The notes under the pieces are model-generated. The model was given only the letters and a program-made list of their open reading frames with translations, did no database searches and was not told the origin of the DNA. Both the position numbers and the translations under genes were made by a program. From JAZLIL01 sp045617405 (GTDB taxonomy: Bacteria; Bacillota; Clostridia; Lachnospirales; Lachnospiraceae), in NCBI GenBank assembly GCA_045617405.1, contig JAZLIL010000139.1, positions 1-13,264 on the forward strand: a stretch of 13,264 bases of DNA, read 5' to 3'. This document shows positions 1 to 5,955 of this stretch, piece after piece; position 1 is the stretch's first letter; each line of letters begins with the position of its first letter.

Positions 1-203
1 AGTCCTACCGCATCCTTCTGATGCCCGGTCACCCCACTCCGATTTGCGTCCGCACACACACCGGAACGCCCGTCCCCTATCTGATTTACGATTCGCAAAA
101 GACCGTCAAGGGGCCTGCCGCTTACAACGAGAAGATGGCAGCGACAACGGAAATCTTCCGACCTGCGGGATATAAAATGATTGAGACACTTTTTGAAAAA
201 TAG
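1..203 (+). CDS. apgM: Cofactor-independent phosphoglycerate mutase (ApgM type), 3' end only
   Basis: The window opens inside this gene; the first whole codon is at position 3 and the stop is TAG at 201-203, so only about 66 C-terminal residues are seen. The stretch reading MPGHPTPICVRTHT followed by PVPYLIYD matches, from memory of the family, the C-terminal metal-binding end of the archaeal-type 2,3-bisphosphoglycerate-independent phosphoglycerate mutases (alkaline-phosphatase superfamily), where a D/G-HPTP...RTHT...P-Y motif is conserved. These enzymes interconvert 3- and 2-phosphoglycerate in glycolysis; some members were once called putative homoserine kinases. A glycine stands where aspartate is common in the DHPTP motif. 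A strong terminator follows 5 nt after the stop, so this is the last gene of its transcript. Confidence 0.75.
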   Translation, partial: SYRILLMPGHPTPICVRTHTGTPVPYLIYDSQKTVKGPAAYNEKMAATTEIFRPAGYKMIETLFEK

Positions 204-208
204 AATTT

Positions 209-237
209 CACCCCCGAAAACCTCGGGGGTGTTTTTT
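209..237 (+). terminator. Rho-independent terminator of the phosphoglycerate mutase gene
   Basis: A 9-bp perfect stem (209-217 with 223-231, containing five consecutive G-C pairs) closes a 5-nt loop and is followed by six T (232-237). It lies directly behind the stop codon at 203. Confidence 0.92.
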
Positions 238-273
238 GAACAATCGAAGAAAATATACAGTACGTAATTTCCG

Positions 274-308
274 ATAAAGAAAACCCCCGATAAACTTACC
301 GGGGGTTT
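274..308 (-). terminator. Rho-independent terminator of tRNA-Gln
   Basis: AAACCCCCG (281-289) pairs with CGGGGGTTT (300-308) across a 10-nt loop. Read on the - strand, the stem begins 2 nt after the tRNA discriminator base and is followed by a T-rich tail (TTTTCTTTAT). The + strand side lacks a T tail, so it serves the tRNA. Confidence 0.8.
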
Positions 309-310
309 GA

Positions 311-383
311 CAGGGCTAGAAGGATTCGAACCTTCACAATGACGGAGTCAGAGTCCGTTGCCTTACCGTTTGGCGATAGCCCT
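311..383 (-). tRNA. tRNA-Gln (anticodon CTG)
   Basis: On the - strand the sequence folds into a full cloverleaf. The acceptor stem AGGGCTA pairs with TAGCCCT over 7 bp, with discriminator G at 311. The D arm is closed by GCC and GGC. The anticodon stem ACGGA/TCCGT holds the loop CTCTGAC, giving anticodon CTG. The T arm is GAAGG-TTCGAAT-CCTTC. The 3' CCA is not encoded, as is usual in many Clostridia. CTG reads CAG glutamine codons. It stands alone between two + strand genes, with its own promoter and terminator. Confidence 0.95.
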
Positions 384-412
384 ATAGTGGTTTCTTGTCA
401 GCCACGAAAGCC

Positions 413-441
413 ATTATATAACAGAGACCTTTGAAAAGCAA
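413..441 (-). promoter_or_regulatory. Promoter of tRNA-Gln
   Basis: On the - strand a perfect -10 TATAAT (413-418) lies 17 nt downstream of a weak -35 TTGCTT (436-441). The predicted start is near 405, leaving a leader of about 20 nt before the mature tRNA. Confidence 0.65.
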
Positions 442-471
442 GTACTTTTTTTCTAAGATTATAAAATGTGC

Positions 472-500
472 TTGAATAATTGATTTCCGCATTGTATATT
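472..500 (+). promoter_or_regulatory. Sigma-A type promoter of prfC
   Basis: -35 TTGAAT (472-477), a 17-nt spacer and -10 TATATT (495-500) give a predicted start near 507, about 34 nt before the prfC start codon. It diverges from the tRNA promoter. Confidence 0.65.
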
Positions 501-540
501 TGTCAAGTGAGTAAAAATCCGACTGAATATCAGTATAGAA

Positions 541-2139
541 ATGAGTACAGAAATGAACATACGAGATGAAATCGAAAAAAGAAGAACCTTTGCAATCATT
601 TCCCATCCCGATGCAGGAAAGACAACACTGACAGAGAAGCTGCTTCTCTACGGAGGAGCCATCAATCTTGCCGGATCCGTAAAGGCAAAGAAGACTGCAA
701 AGCATGCGGTTTCCGACTGGATGGAGATTGAAAAGGAACGTGGTATCAGCGTCACTTCTTCAGTCATGCAGTTTAACTATAACGGTTTTTGCATCAATAT
801 TCTTGACACTCCCGGCCATCAGGATTTCTCCGAGGACACCTATCGTACGCTAATGGCGGCGGATTCGGCGGTCATGGTCATCGATGGATCGAAGGGTGTT
901 GAGGCACAGACGATAAAGCTTTTCAAGGTTTGCGTCATGAGACACATTCCCATCTTTACCTTTATTAATAAGATGGACCGTGAGGCAAGGGATACCTTTG
1001 ATCTTCTTGACGAAATTGAAAATGTTCTCGGAATCAGAACCTATGCCATGAACTGGCCTATCGGTTCAGGCAAGCGTTTTAAGGGCGTCTACGACAGAAC
1101 CACCGGCGTAATCAACCGTTTCTTCGCTGCTAATAACGGTATGAAGGAAGTCGAGACCGTAAGTGCCTCTCTCGGTGATACGGGTCTTGATGATCTCATC
1201 GGCGCCGAGGCGCATCAGGCTCTTTGTGAAGAAATTGAACTTCTCGACGGTGCGGCAGACGAATTTGATCTTGACCGTGTCAGAGGCGGCGACCTGACTC
1301 CCGTGTTCTTTGGTTCGGCGCTGACAAACTTCGGTGTCGAGAACTTCCTCACTCACTTCCTTAGGATGACAACAACTCCCCTTGCAAGGATGTCGGACTG
1401 TGGTCCGATCGATCCTGTCAATGAGGATTTCTCTGCCTTTGTATTTAAGATTCAGGCCAATATGAACAAGGCGCACCGCGACAGAATTGCGTTTATGCGA
1501 ATCTGCTCCGGACGTTTTGATGCGGAAGCCGAGGTCTACCACGTTCAGGGAGGCAGGAAGCTCCGCCTTTCACAGCCCCAGCAGCTTATGGCACAGGAGA
1601 GAAAGGTCTTGAGCGAGGCATATGCAGGAGACATCATCGGAGTCTTCGATCCCGGCATCTTTTCAATCGGTGACACACTGTGCATGCCCGGAAAGAAGTT
1701 TGCCTACGAAGGCATCCCGACATTTGCACCGGAGCATTTTGCTAAGATTCGTCAGCTCGATACCATGAAGCGTAAGCAGTTTTTAAAGGGCGTCACCCAG
1801 ATTGCACAGGAAGGCGCCATTCAGATATTCCAGGAGTTCAACACCGGCATGGAGGAAATCATCGTCGGCGTTGTCGGTGTGCTTCAGTTCGACGTTCTCA
1901 AGTTCCGTCTTGAAAGCGAATACGGCGTTGAAATCAAGATGGAACCGCTTGCTTATGAGTACATCCGATGGATTGAAGATTCACCGAAGCCTGTTGCGGA
2001 CCTCAGCCTGACTTCCGACGCCAAGCGTGTCAGGGATATGAAGGACAATCCGCTTCTGCTCTTTGTCCACCAGTGGAGTATCAAGACCGTCATGGAGCGA
2101 AACGAAGGCCTTGTACTTGCCGAGTTCTCGAAAAACTGA
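541..2139 (+). CDS. prfC: Peptide chain release factor 3 (RF3)
   Basis: A translational GTPase that removes class I release factors (RF1/RF2) from the ribosome after peptide release. The 532 residues match the family's usual length (E. coli RF3 has 529). The G domain comes first: P-loop HPDAGKTT at residues 22-29, the GIS...T switch I region near 68-73, DTPGH at 89-93 and NKMD at 143-146. Family signatures such as WPIG-GK-FKGVYDR, TPVFFGSAL-NFGV and FKIQANM-KAHRDR-AFMR follow, then the RF3-specific C-terminal domain (GVVGVLQFDV). There is no clear ribosome binding site before ATG 541 or the in-frame ATG 553, so the start is the only uncertain point. It is monocistronic, with its own promoter and nothing closely coupled behind it. 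Confidence 0.97.
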   Translation: MSTEMNIRDEIEKRRTFAIISHPDAGKTTLTEKLLLYGGAINLAGSVKAKKTAKHAVSDWMEIEKERGISVTSSVMQFNYNGFCINILDTPGHQDFSEDTYRTLMAADSAVMVIDGSKGVEAQTIKLFKVCVMRHIPIFTFINKMDREARDTFDLLDEIENVLGIRTYAMNWPIGSGKRFKGVYDRTTGVINRFFAANNGMKEVETVSASLGDTGLDDLIGAEAHQALCEEIELLDGAADEFDLDRVRGGDLTPVFFGSALTNFGVENFLTHFLRMTTTPLARMSDCGPIDPVNEDFSAFVFKIQANMNKAHRDRIAFMRICSGRFDAEAEVYHVQGGRKLRLSQPQQLMAQERKVLSEAYAGDIIGVFDPGIFSIGDTLCMPGKKFAYEGIPTFAPEHFAKIRQLDTMKRKQFLKGVTQIAQEGAIQIFQEFNTGMEEIIVGVVGVLQFDVLKFRLESEYGVEIKMEPLAYEYIRWIEDSPKPVADLSLTSDAKRVRDMKDNPLLLFVHQWSIKTVMERNEGLVLAEFSKN

Positions 2140-2144
2140 CAGAA

Positions 2145-2205
2145 GCTTTTGCAGCCGTATTTTGTCGCCGGCCCGGTGCAAAAGCGGCGCAGAAACATGC
2201 TTTTT
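2145..2205 (+). terminator. Possible terminator or competing stem-loops behind prfC
   Basis: GCTTTTGCA (2145-2153) is a perfect inverted repeat of TGCAAAAGC (2177-2185), starting 5 nt after the prfC stop. The second arm can instead pair with GCTTTT (2199-2204), which ends in a short T run. Neither form is a textbook terminator, because the T run is short and the loops are long. Confidence 0.4.
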
Positions 2206-2224
2206 GAATTACTGAGACTTACTT

Positions 2225-2251
2225 TGAAACTTTTGTCGCAGCCGCCTCGTC
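2225..2251 (+). promoter_or_regulatory. ECF-type promoter, probably autoregulatory for the sigma gene
   Basis: TGAAAC (2225-2230) directly followed by TTTT, then CGTC (2248-2251) after a 17-nt gap. This matches the bipartite TGAAAC/CGTC pattern known for ECF sigma factors of the B. subtilis SigW/SigX/SigM/SigV type. It sits just in front of an ECF sigma gene. The predicted start near 2257-2260 falls downstream of the GTG at 2255, which argues for translation from ATG 2282. Confidence 0.7.
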
Positions 2252-2281
2252 TAAGTGGCAGCACGGAACAGGATGTTTTAT

Positions 2282-2827
2282 ATGCCGGAAGATTTTTTGA
2301 AAGCAGCATTTAAAACTGAATATGACCCAAGTGAGACACCGGATCTTGAGACCCTGATGCGAACTTACGGAAAGGAAGTCCTTCAGACGTGCTTTTCATA
2401 TGTAAAGGAAAAATCCCTTGCAGAAGACATGTTCCAGGAGACCTTCCTTAAAGCATATAAATACCTCCCCACATTCCGGGGAGAGAGCAGTATCAAGACC
2501 TGGCTCATCAGGATTGCAATCAACACGTGCAAGGATTACCTGAAGAGCGCCTACGCGAGAAATGTGGTGCCGATTACCGATTTCAAGGAGGAGACGCTTT
2601 CCTCGGACGGTGACTTTGACGATGTGGAAAAGAGCGACACAAGAAAGCTCGTGCGAGAGAGCGTGATGAAGCTCCCCGAGAAGTATCGGGATGTTGTGAT
2701 TTGCGTTTACTTCCACGAGATGTCGCTGACTGAGGCGGCCGGCGTTCTTGCACTGCCTGTCGGAACTGTTAAAAGCCGGCTGTCAAGAGCTTCGGAAAAG
2801 CTTCGCGGAATGCTGAAAAGCAGTTGA
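2282..2827 (+). CDS. ECF-family RNA polymerase sigma factor
   Basis: An alternative sigma factor that directs RNA polymerase to a stress regulon. With the start at ATG 2282 it has 181 residues, normal for the group. Sigma region 2 spans about residues 22-92, including the core AEDMFQETFLKAYKYLPTFR and WLIRIAINTCKDYL. An acidic linker of about 30 residues (100-120) is followed by region 4 at about 124-180, with the helix-turn-helix SLTEAAGVLALPVGTVKSRL. ATG 2282 is chosen because AGGA lies 8 nt upstream and the ECF promoter predicts transcription starting near 2258; the longer GTG 2255 reading has no ribosome binding site and would begin before the message. ATG 2273 is also possible. The next gene begins 9 nt after the stop and is the likely anti-sigma factor, so the two form an operon. 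The exact ECF group cannot be fixed from sequence alone. Confidence 0.93.
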   Translation: MPEDFLKAAFKTEYDPSETPDLETLMRTYGKEVLQTCFSYVKEKSLAEDMFQETFLKAYKYLPTFRGESSIKTWLIRIAINTCKDYLKSAYARNVVPITDFKEETLSSDGDFDDVEKSDTRKLVRESVMKLPEKYRDVVICVYFHEMSLTEAAGVLALPVGTVKSRLSRASEKLRGMLKSS

Positions 2828-2836
2828 GGGATTAAA

Positions 2837-3802
2837 ATGACAGACATCAAAGATGAAAAGCTTCAAAACTTAGTACAGTACGCTTTTGATATTGATGAGC
2901 TCGTCGTAAGTGAGGAGCTTATTTCGCGTACCCTCGAAGCGAGCAAGTCTGTTGAACAGGTTTCACCGGATGAGGAAACGCCCGTCAATCCGCCTGTCAG
3001 AACATTTTCGACAAGAGTGACGGCAACGTATTTCGGAACGTTTGCGGCAGCCTGTCTTGTAATCTGTGCGCTGATTGCTGTTCCGATGCTTTCAAAATCC
3101 TCGGGAAAGGGATCGTCTGCCGCATCCGGGATGAAGATGGAGATGACGGCAAACGATACTGCAGCGGTTGCGGAAGAGGTTACAGCGGCATTTGAAGTCG
3201 CTGAGGCTCCGGGAAGCCCCGAAGAGTCCGCAGCGCCCGTGTCGGAATCGATGTCGGCCGATTCCGGTATGCCGACTCTTGAAGAAGAAAGTTCCCGTAA
3301 AGAGCTTTTCGATTACGCTGCAGGACAGGCCGGTGCTGAAGACGGCCCGGATGCTTTGACGATGAGCGAAAGCAGGCTTTTTGCAGCGGAAGGCGAGTCC
3401 GGTGTCAGTGCGTCCGACACCCCAGAGGAAGAAGTGCACCGCGCCGAAAAGACAGGAATTGCACCTGACGAAGCCGATGAGCACGAAGGCATAAATGCTG
3501 TTGTGGATGCATCAAGTGATGCGGGAGAGTATTTCGAGTCAAAGCTCAAGGCACTCATCGGAAAGAGCTGCACCAAGCTTTCAACCGAAAGGGATTCGGA
3601 CGGAACCGGAAACGAGTCCGGGATTCTTTTGAAGTTCAAGGTAAACTATGCCGACGGATCCTTTGAGATTCATTCTCTCTGGGCTGACGGGGTTTATTCA
3701 ATCCTCAGGCGCTTCCCCGCAGACGACGCCTACAGTGAGACCGATTACATCACGCTGGATCTTGACGCGTTCCTCAACGAGCTTGTAAATATGATTAATT
3801 AG
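2837..3802 (+). CDS. Single-pass membrane protein, probable anti-sigma factor of the adjacent ECF sigma
   Basis: 321 residues, not recognised by sequence; its role is inferred from position. It lies 9 nt behind the sigma gene, with ribosome binding site GAGGG 6 nt before ATG. Residues 1-60 are charged and would be cytoplasmic, where an anti-sigma domain would bind; no zinc-binding H-x3-C-x2-C motif is seen there. One membrane helix follows at about 64-84 (FGTFAAACLVICALIAV). About 145 low-complexity residues rich in E, A, S and D then span the outside. A compact C-terminal part (about 232-321) with alternating hydrophobic and charged residues (LLKFKVNYADGSFEIHSLW...) may be a small extracytoplasmic sensing domain. 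This topology fits anti-sigma factors that hold an ECF sigma at the membrane until an envelope signal arrives. It could instead be another regulator of the same operon. Confidence 0.75.
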   Translation: MTDIKDEKLQNLVQYAFDIDELVVSEELISRTLEASKSVEQVSPDEETPVNPPVRTFSTRVTATYFGTFAAACLVICALIAVPMLSKSSGKGSSAASGMKMEMTANDTAAVAEEVTAAFEVAEAPGSPEESAAPVSESMSADSGMPTLEEESSRKELFDYAAGQAGAEDGPDALTMSESRLFAAEGESGVSASDTPEEEVHRAEKTGIAPDEADEHEGINAVVDASSDAGEYFESKLKALIGKSCTKLSTERDSDGTGNESGILLKFKVNYADGSFEIHSLWADGVYSILRRFPADDAYSETDYITLDLDAFLNELVNMIN

Positions 3803-3836
3803 ACAGCCGGAATTTTCGGCACAATGTTTGACGATG

Positions 3837-3865
3837 AAACGTCCCGGCCGGAGCCGGGGCGTTTT
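3837..3865 (+). terminator. Rho-independent terminator of the sigma/anti-sigma operon
   Basis: A 12-bp stem, 3837-3848 with 3853-3864, has a 4-nt CGGA loop, a GC-rich core and one G-T wobble. It ends in TTTT. It lies 34 nt after the stop codon at 3802. Confidence 0.85.
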
Positions 3866-3888
3866 GCGTACTATCGCGACACATAGAA

Positions 3889-3917
3889 TTGACGATTCCT
3901 GTTTTGTGGGATATTAT
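3889..3917 (+). promoter_or_regulatory. Sigma-A type promoter of the acidic membrane protein gene
   Basis: -35 TTGACG (3889-3894), 17-nt spacer, -10 TATTAT (3912-3917). The predicted start near 3924 gives a leader of about 97 nt, which contains a small palindrome, TGTATT-N5-AATACA (3926-3942). Confidence 0.7.
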
Positions 3918-4020
3918 TTAAAGAGTGTATTCTGTAAATACAATATGAGTATAAATGATATGCTCCGGCATCTTTATGCCCGAGTCAGAAGAAAAAGAAA
4001 GCGTAATTCGGGAGGGAAAC

Positions 4021-5022
4021 ATGGGAAAGGTTGGTAAGTTTGTACTGGAGACAACGCTTGCTGCGGGAGCGGCTATCGGAGCATCAATCCTCTACAATAA
4101 ATCGGTTAAGGACACGAAGAAGCCTGTAAAGCGTGCCCCTGCAGCCGGTCAGACACCCCCCCGGGAGGCTGACACCGTACAGAGACCCAATTATATTGAT
4201 GTCCCCATCAGGATCAGTAAAGTATTAAGACCTGTTGAAGGTGCACAGGAGACGAAAGAAAGGCCGATAGCCTTCAGACTTGGGACAGTTGATGTAAAGG
4301 GAGTTCCCGAAACAGTAAAGCAGGAAGACATACGCGTTGAGGAGTTTGAGGAGGAACCCGACTACGTTACGATAAAAATCTCCGATGAAATTGAAGAACC
4401 CGACGATGAGTATGCGGGAAGTCCCGTCTGGCGTTACGCTGACGAAGAACCGGCAGTACCCGAGACATCAGAAGCGCCCGAACCCGAATTCGGGCCTGAG
4501 AATGAGGAAGAGTTCACAGAGTCGGAGCCGGAAGTCGAAGAAGAGTCATTAGAACCCGAGCCTGAGCCCGAAGAGAAGGTCGCAGAACCCGAGCCTGAAG
4601 TCAGAACCGGGTTTGCCGGGTCTGAACCTGAGGAAGAGGACGACGATCTTGCCGAGTACTTTACCTCTCCGTCGCTGAGATCGGAAGCGGCGGGTGCTGA
4701 CAGCGGGTTCGAAATGGATGGTCCTGTCGGGAAGCCTGAAAAGATTATGAAAGAAGACGGATTACAGACGGAATCCTTTGAAGAAGAACCCGGGACATGG
4801 TCTCAGATGACAGGGTATTCTGAAAAGGCAGACGATGCGGATGACGGAATACTATTCTACAGCACCGATGCTGTTCCTGCGGCAAAGCCCGGGGAATTAT
4901 CGGGAGTCGAGGAATCGGCGCCTGTGATTGAGCGAGTTTCCGGCATTGAAGACGCGGTAAGAGTTTCTTCCGATCCCGAGGATGATGACAGCGACGATAT
5001 GACGGATGATTATTATGTCTGA
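4021..5022 (+). CDS. Membrane-anchored, highly acidic protein of unknown function
   Basis: 333 residues; I do not recognise a family. ATG 4021 is chosen because GGAGGG lies 4 nt upstream; the in-frame ATG at 3955 has no ribosome binding site. Residues about 4-26 form a small Gly/Ala-rich hydrophobic helix (GKFVLETTLAAGAAIGASIL), likely a membrane anchor. A basic Lys/Arg/Pro stretch follows (about 29-45), which by the positive-inside rule would place the long C-terminal part in the cytoplasm. The rest is strongly acidic and largely disordered, with E-P repeats near residues 150-205 (EPEPEPEE, AEPEPEV) and an extremely acidic C-terminus. No cysteine and no catalytic motif is evident. It has its own promoter and terminator, so it is a single-gene unit. 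A scaffold or cell-envelope role is conceivable but unsupported. Confidence 0.8.
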   Translation: MGKVGKFVLETTLAAGAAIGASILYNKSVKDTKKPVKRAPAAGQTPPREADTVQRPNYIDVPIRISKVLRPVEGAQETKERPIAFRLGTVDVKGVPETVKQEDIRVEEFEEEPDYVTIKISDEIEEPDDEYAGSPVWRYADEEPAVPETSEAPEPEFGPENEEEFTESEPEVEEESLEPEPEPEEKVAEPEPEVRTGFAGSEPEEEDDDLAEYFTSPSLRSEAAGADSGFEMDGPVGKPEKIMKEDGLQTESFEEEPGTWSQMTGYSEKADDADDGILFYSTDAVPAAKPGELSGVEESAPVIERVSGIEDAVRVSSDPEDDDSDDMTDDYYV

Positions 5023-5024
5023 TT

Positions 5025-5064
5025 AAAAAATTGCTATGAGCTCTCACTCATAGCGATTTTTTTT
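5025..5064 (+). terminator. Rho-independent terminator of the acidic protein gene
   Basis: GCTATGAG (5033-5040) pairs with CTCATAGC (5047-5054) around a 6-nt loop. The stem is extended by A-rich/T-rich flanks (5025-5030 with 5057 onward) and followed by a run of eight T. It starts 2 nt after the stop codon. The A tract on the other arm would let it act on the - strand too. Confidence 0.9.
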
Positions 5065-5088
5065 GCTTTATAGGAAAGTACGTCCTAT

Positions 5089-5166
5089 AAAAAAACGCTC
5101 GGCCGGGATGCACACCCGCGCGAGTGGAATATGTCGCTGCTGCGACCGGGCCCGGTGCGAGCGTTT
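5089..5166 (-). terminator. Long stem-loop ending in seven T, likely terminator of the araR-araC operon
   Basis: AAACGCTCG (5093-5101) is a perfect inverted repeat of CGAGCGTTT (5158-5166). A further CCGGG (5103-5107) can pair with CCCGG (5151-5155), making a stem of about 14 bp. Inside is a hairpin GTCGC-TGCT-GCGAC (5133-5146) and a perfect palindrome ACCGGGCCCGGT (5145-5156). On the - strand the stem runs into seven T (5089-5095), as expected for a terminator behind the regulator genes that stop at 5186. Confidence 0.65.
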
Positions 5167-5187
5167 CGCAAGCGAAACGCTTTTTTT
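5161..5187 (+). terminator. Second + strand terminator hairpin
   Basis: GCGTTTCG (5161-5168) pairs with CGAAACGC (5173-5180) across loop CAAG, followed by seven T (5181-5187). Its 5' arm overlaps the 3' arm of the long stem at 5093-5166, so the two cannot form together. No + strand gene lies between it and the terminator at 5025-5064. Confidence 0.7.
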
Positions 5188-5923
5188 ACTCCGGCTTTGA
5201 ATTGACCTTCTGGAAGTCTCTGGGGGTTTGGCCCGTGTAGCGCTTGAAGACCTGGCTGAAATAACGATAGTCCGTATATCCTGTCGAATATGCGATTTCC
5301 GAAACCTGCATGAGCGTACAGCACAGAAGTTCTTTTGCGTGCTCGATGCGAATCTGATTGAGATATTCGACAAAGGTCATGCCGGCTTCGCGGCGGAACA
5401 GGGAACTGAAGTAGGTTGCGCTCAGATTGACATGCTGGGCAACGGTTCCGAGCGAAAGCGTGTCATCCGAATAGTTGAGGGAGATGTACTCCTTTGCACG
5501 TTCCACGCTTGAAGTGTGGCTGCCTGAGTGATAGCGCACTCTCCATTCGACACATTGCCTTAGCAGATCGATAAGAAAATCAGTCATGGGCTTGACACCG
5601 TTAATCTTCATCATGATGCTGTCCGCATCACCGAAACGTGAGAGGAACTCTTCCTTGGTGATACCTGACATTCTCGAAAATTCACCGCACGAGAGATAGA
5701 TTTCCATGACTATGTAGTAACGGAGCATAACAGAGTTTAGGCTGTCCGATCCGATGTCGGCCACAAACATGCTGACAGCATGCTGACACTCATCGGGAGA
5801 ACCGCTTTGCAAAAGCCTCTGAATAGGGGCAGTGTCGATACGATGAAGCATGTTTTCCGAAGAGTCGTTTCTGATGATTTCTCTTGTTTTGCCTGCTAAA
5901 TTCGAGTTGTCTGAATACATCAT
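5186..5923 (-). CDS. AraC-family transcriptional regulator without a receiver domain
   Basis: 245 residues. The C-terminal third is a typical AraC/XylS DNA-binding domain with two helix-turn-helix units, about residues 157-180 (LSLGTVAQHVNLSATYFSSL) and 204-228 (VSEIAYSTGYTDYRYFSQVF), ending in the family signature GQTPRDFQ. Residues 1-138 are mostly helical and resemble the linker region of YesN-type response regulators, but no phospho-acceptor receiver domain precedes them; an in-frame TAG lies two codons upstream of the start. How it senses a signal is therefore unclear. The gene begins 32 nt after araR and is probably cotranscribed with it. The ribosome binding site before ATG 5923 is weak; ATG 5851 (residue 25, GGA upstream) is an alternative. 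It may activate the divergent transporter operon, an inference from position only. Confidence 0.9.
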   Translation of the reverse strand: MMYSDNSNLAGKTREIIRNDSSENMLHRIDTAPIQRLLQSGSPDECQHAVSMFVADIGSDSLNSVMLRYYIVMEIYLSCGEFSRMSGITKEEFLSRFGDADSIMMKINGVKPMTDFLIDLLRQCVEWRVRYHSGSHTSSVERAKEYISLNYSDDTLSLGTVAQHVNLSATYFSSLFRREAGMTFVEYLNQIRIEHAKELLCCTLMQVSEIAYSTGYTDYRYFSQVFKRYTGQTPRDFQKVNSKPE

Positions 5924-5955
5924 AGGCTACACCATAATCCAATCTGAAAAAGCGG

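Noticed and set aside
382..705. 107-residue - strand reading frame over the tRNA-prfC gap
   Set aside because: It overlaps the tRNA promoter and the 5' end of prfC and shows no protein-like pattern.
3092..3639. Overlapping - strand reading frames opposite the probable anti-sigma gene
   Set aside because: They are mirror readings of a GC-biased low-complexity coding stretch, with no start signals.
3955..4020. Longer start for the acidic membrane protein
   Set aside because: No ribosome binding site at 3955, while GGAGGG lies 4 nt before ATG 4021.
3828..4037. 69-residue + strand reading frame in the leader of the acidic protein gene
   Set aside because: It runs through the terminator at 3837-3865, has no ribosome binding site and no family likeness.
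5067..5091. 9-bp hairpin TTTATAGGA/TCCTATAAA taken as a terminator
   Set aside because: It is followed by A residues on the + strand and has no T tail on the - strand after the stem, so it is not a terminator on its own.
5067..5187. Assignment to a named riboswitch class
   Set aside because: I could not match conserved cores of the TPP, SAM, cobalamin, c-di-GMP, ZTP, fluoride or guanidine classes.
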